A DNA stretch of 64,000 nucleotides from Winogradskyella wichelsiae (GTDB taxonomy: Bacteria > Bacteroidota > Bacteroidia > Flavobacteriales > Flavobacteriaceae). This document shows positions 63,643-64,000 of this stretch, piece by piece; within the stretch, counting starts at the first letter, position 1; each line of letters starts with the position of its first letter. Under the pieces are notes generated by a model. The model was not told the DNA's origin, did not search any database, and saw only the letters and a list, made by a program, of their open reading frames with translations. Location: contig NZ_JABFDJ010000001.1 in assembly GCF_013403925.1 (NCBI RefSeq), positions 744,001 to 808,000 of the forward strand. Direction: 5' to 3'. The translations under genes and the position numbers were made by a program.

Positions 63643-64000
63643 TTAAAGCGTATATTTTAAAGCTAAAATTAAATTTCGACCTGCAGCCGACAACCCAGAA
63701 GAATAAGGTCGGTAGCGCTGATCTGTAATATTCTCCAAACTAGCGGTAAGACTAAGGTGCTTATCATACTGATATTGTGTTCGTAAATTTAAAGTGTGCC
63801 ATGATGGTGCATAAGGATTACCATCTCCATCTAAAGCATAGATATAATCCTTTTCCGTCTCAGATGGCGCCAATTCATTAAAACCCAATTCACTATTATA
63901 AACCATATAAGCATCAAACAATAACTGTTTTGTTTTCCAAATTAAATGCGTCCGACCAAAGTTTGGGGCAACATGACGTATAGGTTCTTCTATGCCATCA
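63643..64000 (-). CDS. TonB-dependent receptor, C-terminal end (starts beyond the window)
   Basis: About 118 residues, from the right edge (DGIEEPIRHVAPNFGRTHLI) to the stop. WHTLNLRTQYQYDKHLSLTA is followed by LENITDQRYRPYSSGLSAAG and a terminal strand ILALKYTL, the standard closing motif of TonB receptor barrels (ITD-x-RYRPY-x-SG is typical). The frame is open to 64000 and the gene continues beyond. It is convergent with the T9SS gene and about 240 bases from it. The substrate cannot be inferred from this piece, although the form RPYSSGLSAAGR is common in haem and siderophore receptors. Confidence 0.88.
   Translation of the reverse strand, partial: DGIEEPIRHVAPNFGRTHLIWKTKQLLFDAYMVYNSELGFNELAPSETEKDYIYALDGDGNPYAPSWHTLNLRTQYQYDKHLSLTASLENITDQRYRPYSSGLSAAGRNLILALKYTL

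Overview
The window is AT-rich, tightly packed DNA from a Bacteroidota chromosome, almost certainly a marine-type Flavobacteriaceae. The evidence is several very large secreted proteins with type IX secretion (T9SS) C-terminal sorting domains, TonB-dependent receptors paired with lipoproteins, a DUF4270 lipoprotein, atpD-atpC separated from the rest of the ATP synthase genes, and promoters of the Bacteroidota form (TTG, about 20 bases, TAnnTTTG). No tRNA, rRNA, CRISPR array, prophage or insertion sequence with a transposase was seen.

Layout. 1-5586: 5' part of uvrC (minus); a four-gene plus-strand operon with a RimB-like protease, the S6 glutamate ligase RimK, an AstE/AspA-like deacylase and 5-formyl-THF cyclo-ligase; then minus-strand lspA, a small exported protein and a TraR/DksA-like protein. 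5591-16271: ileS, a 1,854-residue T9SS protein with two nearly repeated PA14 modules, and radA. 16471-21118: two tandem alpha/beta-hydrolase-like paralogues whose nucleophile serine is replaced by aspartate, a flippase-like membrane protein, panD and panC. 21227-32339 (plus): a truncated GT5-like protein without the ADP-glucose motif, a DUF4270 lipoprotein, glmS, a TonB receptor with an SGNH lipoprotein, and atpD-atpC.

32417-37862 is an SOS-like mutagenesis cassette: a LexA-like HTH/S24 repressor facing a short DnaE-type polymerase and a Y-family polymerase. A small ParDE-like toxin-antitoxin pair follows. 38485-42379 holds an M61 peptidase and a compact operon of three DUF2975-like membrane proteins plus a 68-residue HTH protein. 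That operon is preceded by three copies of a 17-bp dyad laid over its promoter. 42609-47076 contains two small proteins, a MocR-type regulator that seems to have lost its PLP lysine, and a divergent BtuB-like receptor, with nested inverted repeats between the last two.

47077-47985 is a gene-free stretch of 130-bp tandem repeats. These belong to a dispersed palindromic family also present near 36.4 and 50.1 kb. 47986-52365: NfeD/flotillin pair, cupin-like (JmjC fold) protein, small beta-barrel protein and recX. 52740-63403: two large multidomain T9SS proteins sharing their C-terminal halves. The window ends in the 3' end of a TonB-dependent receptor.

The most promising material for follow-up is the DUF2975/HTH operon with its operator array, the paralogues that have lost catalytic residues (two hydrolases, the GT5-like protein, the MocR regulator), the LexA-like/DnaE/DinB cassette, and the dispersed intergenic palindromes, some of which overlap the predicted 5' ends of genes. 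All family assignments are by reading the translated sequence; no database search was run.
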